Below the pieces are notes generated by a model that did not search any database, had not been told where the DNA came from, and saw only the letters and a program-made list of their open reading frames with translations. The translations under genes were made by a program, and so were the position numbers. Positions 47,318-55,807 of a stretch of DNA of 64,000 bases are shown here, one piece after another. The stretch's first letter is position 1, and each line of letters starts with the position of its first letter. The stretch covers positions 124,863-188,862 of the forward strand of contig NZ_LMOJ01000012.1 of NCBI RefSeq assembly GCF_001424165.1. Direction: 5' to 3'. This DNA is from Massilia sp. Leaf139. Lineage in GTDB: Bacteria > Pseudomonadota > Gammaproteobacteria > Burkholderiales > Burkholderiaceae_D.

Positions 47318-47359
47318 GACGAACTCAATGAGACGAACTCAACACGATGAACTCAACGG
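47318..47359. repeat. Three 14-base direct repeats upstream of the pyrimidine cluster
   Basis: The units GACGAACTCAATGA (47318), GACGAACTCAACAC (47332) and GATGAACTCAACGG (47346) follow each other with an exact 14-base period. They lie in the 384-base gap between the divergent aminotransferase and acetyltransferase genes. The remainder of 47107-47490 shows an A-rich tract near 47250-47258 and AT-rich promoter-like sequence near 47272-47280, with no gene. Confidence 0.7.
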
Positions 47360-47490
47360 CCGGTCTGCGGCGGCAAAACGAGCATGCTAAATCAGCCGGC
47401 ATGCCGCCAGTATGAGAATGCCAACGCCTTTGATCTAACGCAAACTCAGCCATCGCGGGTAAGGGATCGTGATGCTGATGGAGAACTGCC

Positions 47491-48078
47491 ATGCCCGACA
47501 CCTTGCCGCCCGTCCTGAATACCGCCCGCCTGCGCCTGCGCGCCTTTACGCAGGACGACGCCGCCGCGCTGTTCCGCGTGTTCTCGGACGAAGAGGTCGT
47601 GCGCTTCTGGTCGAACGGCGCCTGGACAGATATGGCCCAGGCCGGCAAGATGATCGAGGAAACCCTGCAGGCCTACCGCGAAGGCGGCCTGAGCCGCTAC
47701 GCGATCGCCCTCGCCGAGACCGACGAGCTGATCGGCATCTGCAACCTGCGCGGCTTTTTCGAACAGAACCGCCGTTGCGAACTCGGCTATGCGCTGGGCA
47801 GCGCCCACTGGGGCCGCGGCTATGCCTTCGAGGCGCTGGAGGCCCTGCTCGGCCACGCCTTCTCGGCGCTCGACATGAACCGCATCGAGGCCGACATCGA
47901 TCCCCGCAACGAGGCCTCGGCGCGCTTGCTGGAGCGGCTGGGCTTCCGCTTCGAGGGCACCATGCCGGAACGCTGGTTCGTCCATGGAGAATTCGCCGAT
48001 ACCGCCTTCTACGGCTTGCTGCGGCGCTACTGGAACGAGCGCCTGCTGTCCCGTTCGTCGGTCGACGCTGCCGGTTAG
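47491..48078 (+). CDS. RimJ/RimL-like GNAT acetyltransferase
   Basis: This 195-residue acetyltransferase begins NTARLRLRAFTQDDAAALFRVFSDEEVVRFW, the usual RimJ/RimL opening. The acetyl-CoA loop is ELGYALGSAHWGRGYAFEAL and motif B is NEASARLLERLGFRFEG. The substrate is unknown, and proteins of this class modify ribosomal proteins or small amines. It is divergent from the pyrimidine cluster. Confidence 0.9.
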   Translation: MPDTLPPVLNTARLRLRAFTQDDAAALFRVFSDEEVVRFWSNGAWTDMAQAGKMIEETLQAYREGGLSRYAIALAETDELIGICNLRGFFEQNRRCELGYALGSAHWGRGYAFEALEALLGHAFSALDMNRIEADIDPRNEASARLLERLGFRFEGTMPERWFVHGEFADTAFYGLLRRYWNERLLSRSSVDAAG

Positions 48079-48171
48079 CCCATGAAAATGGCGCTTCGTC
48101 GGACAGGCCTCGCCGGGCTATTCCGGCAGCGTTAAAGTGTCTCCATCGACTTCAACACAAGGAGCACACTC

Positions 48172-48423
48172 ATGAAAACGACGACCTTCCGATCCTTCGC
48201 CGCCGAACTCGAAGATGCCGCCGAACGCGGCATGCGCGTTCTGCGTGGCGGCCTGCGCACCTTCTCGGCCCTGCCCTGGCCGGCGCTGCTGCTGGCGGCG
48301 ATCCTGACCGCCTGCGCGATCGCCGTCATACCGACCGCCCTGGTGCTGTTCGCGATCTTCCTCGCGATCAAGTACGCGGTGCTGGCCATCAACGGCGATA
48401 AGACCACGCCACTCGAGGACTGA
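48172..48423 (+). CDS. Small membrane protein preceding a LytS/LytTR pair
   Basis: This 83-residue protein has a charged N-terminal helix (AAELEDAAERGMRVLRGGLR). One long or two short hydrophobic segments follow (about residues 34-72), then a short acidic tail. AAGGAG precedes the ATG. It ends three bases before the histidine kinase gene, so the three form a tight operon. I do not recognise the family. It could be a sensory accessory or a regulated target of the two-component pair. Confidence 0.75.
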   Translation: MKTTTFRSFAAELEDAAERGMRVLRGGLRTFSALPWPALLLAAILTACAIAVIPTALVLFAIFLAIKYAVLAINGDKTTPLED

Positions 48424-48426
48424 ACC

Positions 48427-49317
48427 ATGCAAGCCAGCCAGATCAACCGGGCCCTCGATCTCATGCGCGAAACCTTCATCGAAGTGAGCAAGGTATGGTG
48501 GGCGTTTTTCGACTGGGTCGCGGTGGTCGACTGGCGCAAGCTCGCCGTCACCTGGCTGCTTGCCTTTGTCTTCTTCGGGATGATGAACACGCCCGAGCCG
48601 GCGGTCTGGTACTTCTTCCTGTCGTTCGGCATCAAGGTGCTGGCCGGCGGCAAGCGCCGCGCCGAACTGGTGGCGAAGGACGCGACCCTGAAGGCCGAGG
48701 TCGCCACGCTAGAGCGGCGCTTGACCGAAGCGCAGATGGCGGCCCTGCAGGCCCAGGTCGAGCCGCACTTCCTGTTCAATACCCTGGCCCTGATCGGCCG
48801 CCTGATCGAGACCGACCCGCCGGAAGCGGCCAAGGTGCACGCCCATCTGATTTCCTACCTCCGTTCGAGCCTGCCGCAGATGCGCTCGAGCGGCGGCGCC
48901 ACCCTTGGCAAGCAGCTGGAACTGTCGCGCGCCTATCTCGCCATCATGCAGGCGCGCATGAAGGAACGGCTCCAGGTACGTTTCGAGGTGCCCGATTTCC
49001 TCGGCAGCGCGCCCTTCCCGCCGATGATGCTGCAGACCCTGATCGAGAACGCCATCAAGCACGGGCTGGAGCCGAAGATCGAGGGCGGTACGATTACGGT
49101 GCGGGCCCGGGTCGATGGCGCGATCCTGGTGGTGGACGTGTGCGACGATGGCATCGGCATCGACCTGCATGCGGACGACGGCGTTGGGCTGGCCAATATC
49201 CGCGAGCGCCTGCAGCTGCTGTACGGCACCCGCGCCGAACTCGTGATCGAAGCGCCTCCCGGCGGCGGCGCCTGCGCCTCGGTGCGCATTCCATACCAGA
49301 TGATGGAGGGAGCATGA
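48427..49317 (+). CDS. LytS-type sensor histidine kinase
   Basis: This 296-residue kinase has two N-terminal transmembrane segments (about residues 38-58 and 62-78). A His_kinase (PF06580-type) domain holds the phospho-acceptor His in LQAQVEPHFLFNTLALIGRLIE, and a HATPase domain shows LIENAIKHGLEP and DDGIGIDLHADDGVGLANIRERL. There is no extracellular domain, so it senses the membrane or the neighbouring small protein. The stop overlaps the regulator start (ATGA). Confidence 0.93.
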   Translation: MQASQINRALDLMRETFIEVSKVWWAFFDWVAVVDWRKLAVTWLLAFVFFGMMNTPEPAVWYFFLSFGIKVLAGGKRRAELVAKDATLKAEVATLERRLTEAQMAALQAQVEPHFLFNTLALIGRLIETDPPEAAKVHAHLISYLRSSLPQMRSSGGATLGKQLELSRAYLAIMQARMKERLQVRFEVPDFLGSAPFPPMMLQTLIENAIKHGLEPKIEGGTITVRARVDGAILVVDVCDDGIGIDLHADDGVGLANIRERLQLLYGTRAELVIEAPPGGGACASVRIPYQMMEGA

Positions 49318-50090
49318 GCAACATGACCGGGCGTGTCACCGCCCTGATCGCCGACGACGAAGCAGCCATGCGCGAACAATTGCACGCGCGCCTGCTGGAA
49401 GTCTGGCCCGACCTCGAAATCGTCGCCCTCGCCTCGAACGGCATCGAAGCGGTGGAGCTGGCCGCACGCCACCAGCCGCAGATCGCCTTCCTCGACATCC
49501 GCATGCCCGGCATGGGGGGCATCGAAGCGGCGCGCCAGCTGTACGACCGCTGCCACATCGTCTTCGCCACTGCCTACGACCAGTACGCGGTCGACGCCTT
49601 CGAGCACGGCGCCATCGACTACCTGTTGAAACCCGTCACCAGCGAACGTCTGGCCACCACCTGCGAGCGCCTGCGCCGGCGCATGGAACAAGCGCCGCAG
49701 GACATCGGCGCCCAGCTCGCGCAACTCGGCAGCATGCTGCAGCAAGGCGCGCCGCCGAAGCGCTCCTACCTGCGCTGGATCCAGGCGCAAGTGGGCGGCA
49801 GCCTGCGCATGGTGAGCACGCGCGAAATCCTGTTTTTCCAGTCAGACGAAAAATATACGCGGGTGCAGACGGCCACCGCCGAACTTCTCATCCGTAAAAC
49901 GCTCAAAGAACTGGCCGACGAACTCGATCCCGACGAGTTCTGGCGCATCCACCGCTCGACCCTGGTGCGGGTGGACGCGATCGCTGAAGTGACGCGCGAC
50001 CTGCGCGGCCGGCAGATGCTAAAGGTGCGCAACTATCCGCAGGAGCTGGAAGTGAGCCGGAACCATTCGCACCTGTTCCAGCAGATGTGA
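49314..50090 (+). CDS. LytTR-family response regulator
   Basis: This 258-residue regulator has a receiver domain (about 1-125, phospho-acceptor Asp in IAFLDIRMPGMGG, conserved KPV near residue 105). A C-terminal LytTR DNA-binding domain (about 155-256) contains ILFFQSDEKYTRVQT, FWRIHRSTLVRVDAI and LEVSRNHSH. GGAGGGAGC lies just before the ATG inside the kinase end. It pairs with the LytS-type kinase, and target genes are not evident. Confidence 0.94.
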   Translation: MSNMTGRVTALIADDEAAMREQLHARLLEVWPDLEIVALASNGIEAVELAARHQPQIAFLDIRMPGMGGIEAARQLYDRCHIVFATAYDQYAVDAFEHGAIDYLLKPVTSERLATTCERLRRRMEQAPQDIGAQLAQLGSMLQQGAPPKRSYLRWIQAQVGGSLRMVSTREILFFQSDEKYTRVQTATAELLIRKTLKELADELDPDEFWRIHRSTLVRVDAIAEVTRDLRGRQMLKVRNYPQELEVSRNHSHLFQQM

Positions 50091-50142
50091 TGCCGGCCGC
50101 GCGGGTGCATGCGTTCTTGATCCACCCTCGAAAGGAGCTGGC

Positions 50143-50529
50143 ATGTCACGCGCAGTGCATTTCGAAATCCACGCAAACGATCCGCAGCAGCTGATCGATT
50201 TTTATATTGGCCTGTTCGGCTGGACGTTTACCAAATTCCCGACGGGCGAGTACTGGATGATCCACACCGGGCCGGACAGCCAGCCCGGCATCAACGGCGG
50301 CCTGGTGCCGCGCCCCGGGCCGGCACCAGGGCCGATGGCGTCGCCGAATGCGTTCGTGATCACCGTGGATGTCGAGGATCTGGATGCGTCGCTGGCGAAG
50401 GCGCAGGGCGGCGGGGGTGTGCTCTGTGTGCCGAAGGTGGCGATTCCTGGGGTTGGGTGGCTGGCTTATTTCAAGGATCCGGATGGGAATATCTTTGGGA
50501 TGATGGAGATGGATGCTAGCGCGGCTTGA
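50143..50529 (+). CDS. VOC-family (glyoxalase/bleomycin resistance-like) protein
   Basis: This 128-residue vicinal-oxygen-chelate protein has the paired beta-alpha-beta-beta-beta modules: HFEIHANDPQQLIDFYIGLFGWTFTKF and later VEDLDASLAKAQ ... GWLAYFKDPDGNIFGMMEMD. AAAGGAG precedes the ATG. The function is probably small-molecule binding or dioxygenase-like. The last third of the gene switches to T- and GGG-rich codons. Its end overlaps the convergent AT-rich immunity-like gene by 14 bases. Confidence 0.9.
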   Translation: MSRAVHFEIHANDPQQLIDFYIGLFGWTFTKFPTGEYWMIHTGPDSQPGINGGLVPRPGPAPGPMASPNAFVITVDVEDLDASLAKAQGGGGVLCVPKVAIPGVGWLAYFKDPDGNIFGMMEMDASAA

Positions 50530-51310
50530 CAGGACGGCAACGGGGTTTATTGACCAGATCCACGTAAACATCTTTACCCGTCATTTTTTTTATTCTCGTT
50601 GGATATAGATAAAATATTAGGAAGCCTCTGACCGCAAAACCGATACCCATCCAACTGACGGGCAACATTGCAACCAATAGGAAAATATGCACAAACGGGA
50701 GTCCTATAAGAGTGCGTACAGAACTCATCAAAGGAATCATCGCGATACCAACGACAATGAAAAACGCAAAATAGCGATCTTGCGGCATCTGAGAAAATTT
50801 AAAGTATTTTTCCAGAAGAAATTCATCGCCCCGCCGCATATAATAGACCGCGTCTGATTCCTCTTCGTAGATTGAAGCCCGAAGGATCGCATCGCTAAAA
50901 GCGCGCGCATATAAAAGAGTAAATTTTCTACACCAAAAAAAATGGCTGACACCATAAACCAATAAAGTAATTCCCCTTATCCAATAAGGCGCATGGCTAT
51001 ATAACACCACAGCCAAGCAAGGCACGATTCCGAGATATGACACACTAGCGAAAGATAAAAAAGGAATACCATAATGCTTCGCTTTCCACCCCCACCTGAA
51101 AATTAGAGAAGCCAACGCCAGTAGCGCTGACATTCCAAAGATTATAAAGATTACAAATAAAATAAGATTCTCGCTAATTGGAATGTTCGGTGCGGCGCCG
51201 TCGGCCAAGGGGATACTCAGAAGAGTTAAAGCAAATGAAGTGACAACACTTATGCCCGCCAATTTGGAGGGCCGCAATATGTCCGGATTGAGATTATCAA
51301 GGTTTCTCAA
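50516..51310 (-). CDS. Polytopic membrane protein, putative immunity protein of the vgrG island
   Basis: This 264-residue protein has about six hydrophobic segments and no recognised family. The frame begins with TTG at 51310. That start is supported by a perfect AGGAGG seven bases upstream and by overlap with the stop of the preceding gene (TTTTGAG). The coding sequence is very AT-rich: the line 50581-50640 has only 19 G/C of 60, unlike the surrounding chromosome. The position after a hydrophobic-hairpin effector and the polytopic build fit an inner-membrane immunity protein, as with pore-forming bacteriocins. This is inference. Confidence 0.75.
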   Translation of the reverse strand: MRNLDNLNPDILRPSKLAGISVVTSFALTLLSIPLADGAAPNIPISENLILFVIFIIFGMSALLALASLIFRWGWKAKHYGIPFLSFASVSYLGIVPCLAVVLYSHAPYWIRGITLLVYGVSHFFWCRKFTLLYARAFSDAILRASIYEEESDAVYYMRRGDEFLLEKYFKFSQMPQDRYFAFFIVVGIAMIPLMSSVRTLIGLPFVHIFLLVAMLPVSWMGIGFAVRGFLIFYLYPTRIKKMTGKDVYVDLVNKPRCRPVKPR

Positions 51311-52152
51311 AATACTGCCTCCTCATAATTCCACAACAGCTTTTTCTTGAGATAACTCCAATGGTAGTGAACGCTCTGCCGCATATGTTCTGCTAAGACT
51401 GCGGCCAAACCATCGTTATGTGACTCCCCCATTACCATCTTTCCCAGTTTTTTGTCCAAGTAGTCAGTGCCATAGCTCACCGCTACCCCTACACCGATAG
51501 TCAAAGCTCCGACTGCTACAACTGACATACTCGCGCCAAACACCAACATTATTAATAGCACTAAGCACGTTACTATAACTACTGTAACAGCAGCGCTGAA
51601 TATTGACTTGACGATGGTTGTCAGTAACGATGCGGCCAAGTCGTAACCGTCCTTGGAAACATCGTCCTGCCATTCGGCCATTGCGCTAGCGCTCCCAAAA
51701 ATAAAACTTATAAGAGCATTTCCTTTAAATGTTCCCACTACCCCTGCAGCAGTAGCTTTAAACGCGCTGTTTGCTTTGCCTGCGCCTCCAAAAATACTCA
51801 TTATCCGGTCATGTCCTGGGCCAAATCCTCCTGGGCCGAAAACTAAATTAGATTTACTATAGCCTGAGAAATAATATCGAATTTTGCCATTTACACGATG
51901 AATTTTTGCTTTTACAAACCGGAAACCAGTATGTGTCTTGCTGTCCAAGCTAGCTCTCAGCCATTTCCAATTATCGCCAACGTATGCAGATACGCCGGCC
52001 AGTTGCCCCAACAGCCAGTTACGCGTTGCTATATTATTTGGATCTAGCTCCGCCAATCCAGAATCCCCGCCGCCTTTTTTCAGGAGATTCCACACCTCAG
52101 CGGGAATTCCATCCGATGTACCCTCTACAACAAACCAAATTGCAAACCTCAT
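51307..52152 (-). CDS. Putative T6SS membrane-active effector
   Basis: This is about 281 residues of unrecognised sequence. It has a soluble N-terminal part (NWLLGQLAGVSAYVGDNWKWLR) and a glycine-rich middle. A hydrophobic stretch of over 40 residues near the C-terminal third (FSAAVTVVIVTCLVLLIMLV onward) could form a membrane hairpin. A basic end follows. There is no signal peptide. It is AT-rich and placed two genes after vgrG and before a polytopic membrane protein, as expected for a pore-forming type VI effector. The start (ATG 52152, or TTG 52155) lies inside the preceding gene and has no clear ribosome site. It may be translated by coupling or by frameshift from it. Confidence 0.7.
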   Translation of the reverse strand: MRFAIWFVVEGTSDGIPAEVWNLLKKGGGDSGLAELDPNNIATRNWLLGQLAGVSAYVGDNWKWLRASLDSKTHTGFRFVKAKIHRVNGKIRYYFSGYSKSNLVFGPGGFGPGHDRIMSIFGGAGKANSAFKATAAGVVGTFKGNALISFIFGSASAMAEWQDDVSKDGYDLAASLLTTIVKSIFSAAVTVVIVTCLVLLIMLVFGASMSVVAVGALTIGVGVAVSYGTDYLDKKLGKMVMGESHNDGLAAVLAEHMRQSVHYHWSYLKKKLLWNYEEAVF

Positions 52153-52684
52153 CAATTGGCGCAGCCATAGGCTCCATATTCTTAAGGGAGGCGCGAGCCT
52201 GTAGTGTTTTCAATTCATTAATCGTATTTTTCATGCGCTGTTCGGATGACTGAGAAGGGCTACCTAGGGTAATAATGATCGGAACCGGCTTGGTCTTTGG
52301 ATCATCGTTATATTGCTGAGCGTCGAGCTTCCCCGGCTCGAACTTTAAGACTATCTTTCCTGCTGATTTCAAAACAAATTCGCCTTTAAAATCACGGGCA
52401 ATCCAAAGGTGCAGTTTATCCCCATCAGCGAAAGAAACACGTCCCTCGCCCTTACCACGGATTAGCTTTTTTTCATCAGCGTTGTAGAAGTCGGAACCCG
52501 CTGACTCGACCGTATACGTTCGATTCTGTGTAAGTCTCAGGTCAAAAATGACGTCGCGATGTTTTCGCAGGATCACCTGAACGTTTTCGCTTGAGCGCCA
52601 GCACTGCACTTGCTCACCGGGTAGATCGATACAAAGTTTCTGTTGTGTCGTGGGAGTTTTTTGTTTTGGTTTCGCCGAAGCCAT
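52097..52684 (-). CDS. vgrG-associated protein, possible effector adaptor or effector N-terminus
   Basis: This 195-residue protein of unknown family is predicted beta-rich with a helical end (SEQRMKNTINELKTLQARAS). It has a Lys/Thr-rich N-terminus and no signal peptide. AAAGGAG lies six bases before the ATG and 11 bases separate it from the vgrG stop, so it is translated with vgrG. Its last 56 bases overlap the next gene in another frame (that gene is shifted +1). It may be a separate adaptor/chaperone, or its frame may once have joined the effector frame to give a protein of roughly 460 residues. Base composition is low-GC like its downstream neighbours. Confidence 0.72.
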   Translation of the reverse strand: MASAKPKQKTPTTQQKLCIDLPGEQVQCWRSSENVQVILRKHRDVIFDLRLTQNRTYTVESAGSDFYNADEKKLIRGKGEGRVSFADGDKLHLWIARDFKGEFVLKSAGKIVLKFEPGKLDAQQYNDDPKTKPVPIIITLGSPSQSSEQRMKNTINELKTLQARASLKNMEPMAAPIDEVCNLVCCRGYIGWNSR

Positions 52685-52695
52685 GAATTCTCCTT

Positions 52696-55602
52696 TTATT
52701 TACGTCTCGGTTGCTTCGAACGGAAGGATCCCATTGGAACGCTCTTGAGAATTGTCTTCCCGCTGCCGTCGAGTGTTATTTTCTTTTCGACGCCCCCTGA
52801 AAATGAAATTTCGATCGGCTCATCCGTAAGCGCGTTCCCATCTGCATCCACATATTCGATTTCCAGATCGCGCTTGATGTTGAGCTCGGAAATTTTCATC
52901 GCGATGTCAAGGTTTGGAGCACTGACCGGCCCCGCCAATTCCTCCGCACTCGCCTTGAACTCCACCTTCCCCGGCGCATGCACCTCGATATTCCCGCCCT
53001 CCAGCTTGATATACGCCCCCTGCGCCGTCAGCAGCACATGCTTCTTCGGCGCCGAGACCGCGACCGTCTTCGTCACGCTGGCGACGGTGACCGTCTTGTC
53101 CGCAATTAGCGAGCTCGTGCCCGACTGGCTTTGGCTGCTGAGCTTGCCGGTAGCCGCGTGGAACTTGATGCCGGTTTCCTGGTTTGGTTTTGTCTTGTTG
53201 CTGGCTTTGCCGTAGGTGAAAAGACCGATACCGCTGGCGACCGCCATTGCCGCGCTGGCTTGTGAGACGAGGTTGATGTCCTGGCCGGCGACGATGCTGG
53301 TGCTTGTGCCTGCGGCGAGAAGCGCATCGGCCGGAGTGGTGGCGACGATGCCTGCGGGACTCGACAACTGGAGCTGGGGCTCCGCATAGGCGGTCGCGTT
53401 CGTGTCGGCCTCCTCGAGCACCTTGACGCTGTGCGTCATCCCCTTTGCTGCCGGAAGCTCGGCCGGCTCGGACTCGTCTTTCAGCTTTGCATTGTGCTTT
53501 TGGGCCTGCGTCGGCAGACTGGTTTGCAACTGCACGCTCTCCTCGATCTGCGCCACCGCTTCGCGCGCATCGAGCTGGTGGCCGGTGCCGCCATTGCGCT
53601 TGTCGGAGGACAGGAGCAGCCCCTGCCCCGCCCGCAGTGCCGCGCTGTGGGCGGTTTTCAATTCGGCGCCGAAGCCGCCCGTGCCCAAGAGCGCGTTATC
53701 GCTCTGGTGCCGCAGCTGGCCCAGGTTCAGTTCGGCCGTACCGTCGTGCGCTTTCGCGTGCCGCTGCAGGGCAAGGCGCGATTGGCCAGGGCTGTCGTCG
53801 AACACCAGTTGGCTGTAGGCGCCGCTGCCGTCCTGGCTCGATTGCATGGCCTGGCTCTTGATCCCGGATAGCACGGCCGGATGCGCGTGTCCGGTGCTCT
53901 CGCCAGGAAACCAGGGCGATGCGTTGCCGGTCGCGGCGCCGGCGCCGTGTCCAACTCCGTTGTGCTGGGCATCTGGCTGCCCGCGGCCGTTGTAGAGGCT
54001 GCCGATGACGACCGGGCGGTCGATGTCGCCGTCCAGGAAATCGACCAGCACTTCCTGGCCGACACGCGGCAGCAGGTTGCTGCCCCAGTTCGCGCCGGCG
54101 AGCGGCGTCGCCACCCGTACCCAGGTGCCGGCCGTGTCGTCGCCGGGCGCACCGGTATGCCCGCCGGGATAAGGATGGTTCATACGGCTATGACTGGCAG
54201 CGCCGCGCTGCCAGTGAAACTGTACTTTGATCCGGTGATCGCGATCGGTGTGGATGACGGCGCCTGCCGGGCCGACGACGATCGCCGTCTGCTGGCCGTG
54301 TACGGTCGGACGCGGATGCAGAAGGCGACCATGTTCATCGGCCCCGCTGCTGCGATAAGGGGTTCTAGCGGAAATGGCGTCGATGCGATTACGGTACAGC
54401 GGCCGATCCTCGTTCGGCGAGCGCAAGGTGCGCAGGGCGGCATCGTTCTCAGCAGCCAGCGCGACAGTGCCCTTGCCCAGCAGCTTGGCTACGCTACCGA
54501 GGACGTCGGCGCTCAGGTTGTTATGCATCAGGTGTACCACACGGACGATCGCGAACGTGCGCGCATCGTCGTTGTCCAACTCATCGAATACCGTATGGCC
54601 GTGCAGGGTGAACGTGGTGCCGGGCGCGAAGCTGCGCACCGTGCCGGCGGCCGTGTGGACGTGCTGCGCCGCTTCCAATGCTTCGAGCTGGTTACGGGCG
54701 ATACGTTCGGCGTGTGCGCGCGTCGGCCAGGCGTAGACGCCCGGCGCGTCGCGGCTGCTCAACATGGGGGCGTCGGAATATGGCGCCGCCATGCCGGCCT
54801 GGCGCTGCCGCACGGTGCGGTAGTCCCAGCTGCCGAGTTCAATTGCACCCGTCGACAGGCGCGATTCCAGGCGCCAGCGGTCGATGCTGTCGGCTTTCAT
54901 GACGGCGCCCGGCTGCGTGAATTCGACGTGGGCTTGCGTGTTCGGTGTGAAAGCGCCGTTGTGGTCGCCGATGACCAGCGTGTGGCTGCCCAGCAATGGG
55001 CCGTCCGATTCGCCGCTGTGTTCGAAAAAGTGGAACAGGCCTTCCTCGTGCATCAGACGCTCGGCGAAGGCCAGGTCGCTTTCCTGGTATTGCGTCGTCA
55101 GGCTGCGTTTCGGGTACACGCTGCGGTCGGCGAGCGCGAAGCGCCAGCTTGGCACCAGCGTACCGCGGCCGGCATAGCTGCGGAACACGGCATCGAGGAT
55201 GTCGGGCACCGTCATGTCCTGGAAGACGCGGCTATCGCGGCCAAGTGCGAGGAAGCGCGTCCAGGGTTCGAGCGTCAGCACGTAGCGGGCGAAGCCGCCG
55301 TTCGCGCCCGTCATCTCGGCGGCAGTGATGTGGCCGTGGAAGGGCCGCGGCGTGTCGTAACTGGTGGCGGTCAGCAATTGCAGCAGTGCCGGCTGGCCGA
55401 GCAGTCGTTTTAGAGGCAGGTGCGCATCCATCGACAAGGCGTCGATCCGGAACGAGAAGCCGGCACTGAGGCCCTCCTCGCCGCGCACGCATTCCGCCAG
55501 CAAGTCGCCCCCGGCGGGCGTCGTCAGCCAGATCAGCCTTGTGTCCTGGGTAAAACGCTTGAACGACGCGAGCAGGCTGGCGGCGTCGAGTTGCTCCGGC
55601 AT
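52696..55602 (-). CDS. vgrG: Type VI secretion spike protein VgrG
   Basis: This 968-residue VgrG forms the tip of the T6SS tube. The gp27-like base covers about residues 1-380 (ESDLAFAERLMHEEGLFHFFEH). The gp5-like OB region covers about 400-560 (VHGQQTAIVVGPAGAVIHTDRDHRIKVQFHW, PRVGQEVLVDFLDGDIDRPVVIGSLYN). A DUF2345 needle follows with the GAYIKLEGGNIEVHAPGKVEFKA motif. The last ~60 residues (IEYVDADGNALTDEPIEISF onward) look like a transthyretin-like adaptor domain. GGAGAG precedes the chosen ATG. DNA composition drops sharply toward AT in the last ~230 bases. The core T6SS genes are not in the window, so this is an orphan vgrG island. Confidence 0.94.
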   Translation of the reverse strand: MPEQLDAASLLASFKRFTQDTRLIWLTTPAGGDLLAECVRGEEGLSAGFSFRIDALSMDAHLPLKRLLGQPALLQLLTATSYDTPRPFHGHITAAEMTGANGGFARYVLTLEPWTRFLALGRDSRVFQDMTVPDILDAVFRSYAGRGTLVPSWRFALADRSVYPKRSLTTQYQESDLAFAERLMHEEGLFHFFEHSGESDGPLLGSHTLVIGDHNGAFTPNTQAHVEFTQPGAVMKADSIDRWRLESRLSTGAIELGSWDYRTVRQRQAGMAAPYSDAPMLSSRDAPGVYAWPTRAHAERIARNQLEALEAAQHVHTAAGTVRSFAPGTTFTLHGHTVFDELDNDDARTFAIVRVVHLMHNNLSADVLGSVAKLLGKGTVALAAENDAALRTLRSPNEDRPLYRNRIDAISARTPYRSSGADEHGRLLHPRPTVHGQQTAIVVGPAGAVIHTDRDHRIKVQFHWQRGAASHSRMNHPYPGGHTGAPGDDTAGTWVRVATPLAGANWGSNLLPRVGQEVLVDFLDGDIDRPVVIGSLYNGRGQPDAQHNGVGHGAGAATGNASPWFPGESTGHAHPAVLSGIKSQAMQSSQDGSGAYSQLVFDDSPGQSRLALQRHAKAHDGTAELNLGQLRHQSDNALLGTGGFGAELKTAHSAALRAGQGLLLSSDKRNGGTGHQLDAREAVAQIEESVQLQTSLPTQAQKHNAKLKDESEPAELPAAKGMTHSVKVLEEADTNATAYAEPQLQLSSPAGIVATTPADALLAAGTSTSIVAGQDINLVSQASAAMAVASGIGLFTYGKASNKTKPNQETGIKFHAATGKLSSQSQSGTSSLIADKTVTVASVTKTVAVSAPKKHVLLTAQGAYIKLEGGNIEVHAPGKVEFKASAEELAGPVSAPNLDIAMKISELNIKRDLEIEYVDADGNALTDEPIEISFSGGVEKKITLDGSGKTILKSVPMGSFRSKQPRRK

Positions 55603-55807
55603 TGATCTCTCCCATGAACGCGGCAAAAGTCGGGCGGCGGCGCGGTCGGTCATGCGCGCGCGCAACTGAACCCAGCGATTACACGTCGAGATGCCCCCTT
55701 TGCTGTTGAGCAGGATCAGGCCGCTTGCTGCCGAGCACGCGATGCGCCATTAACGCCACATTGCATTCGGGAAGTAGGAAAGTTCGATTCGGACTGCTCC
55801 GATTTAC

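Noticed and set aside
47328..47390. 20-codon frame starting inside the 14-base repeats.
   Set aside because: It has no ribosome site and no conserved feature, and could arise by chance.
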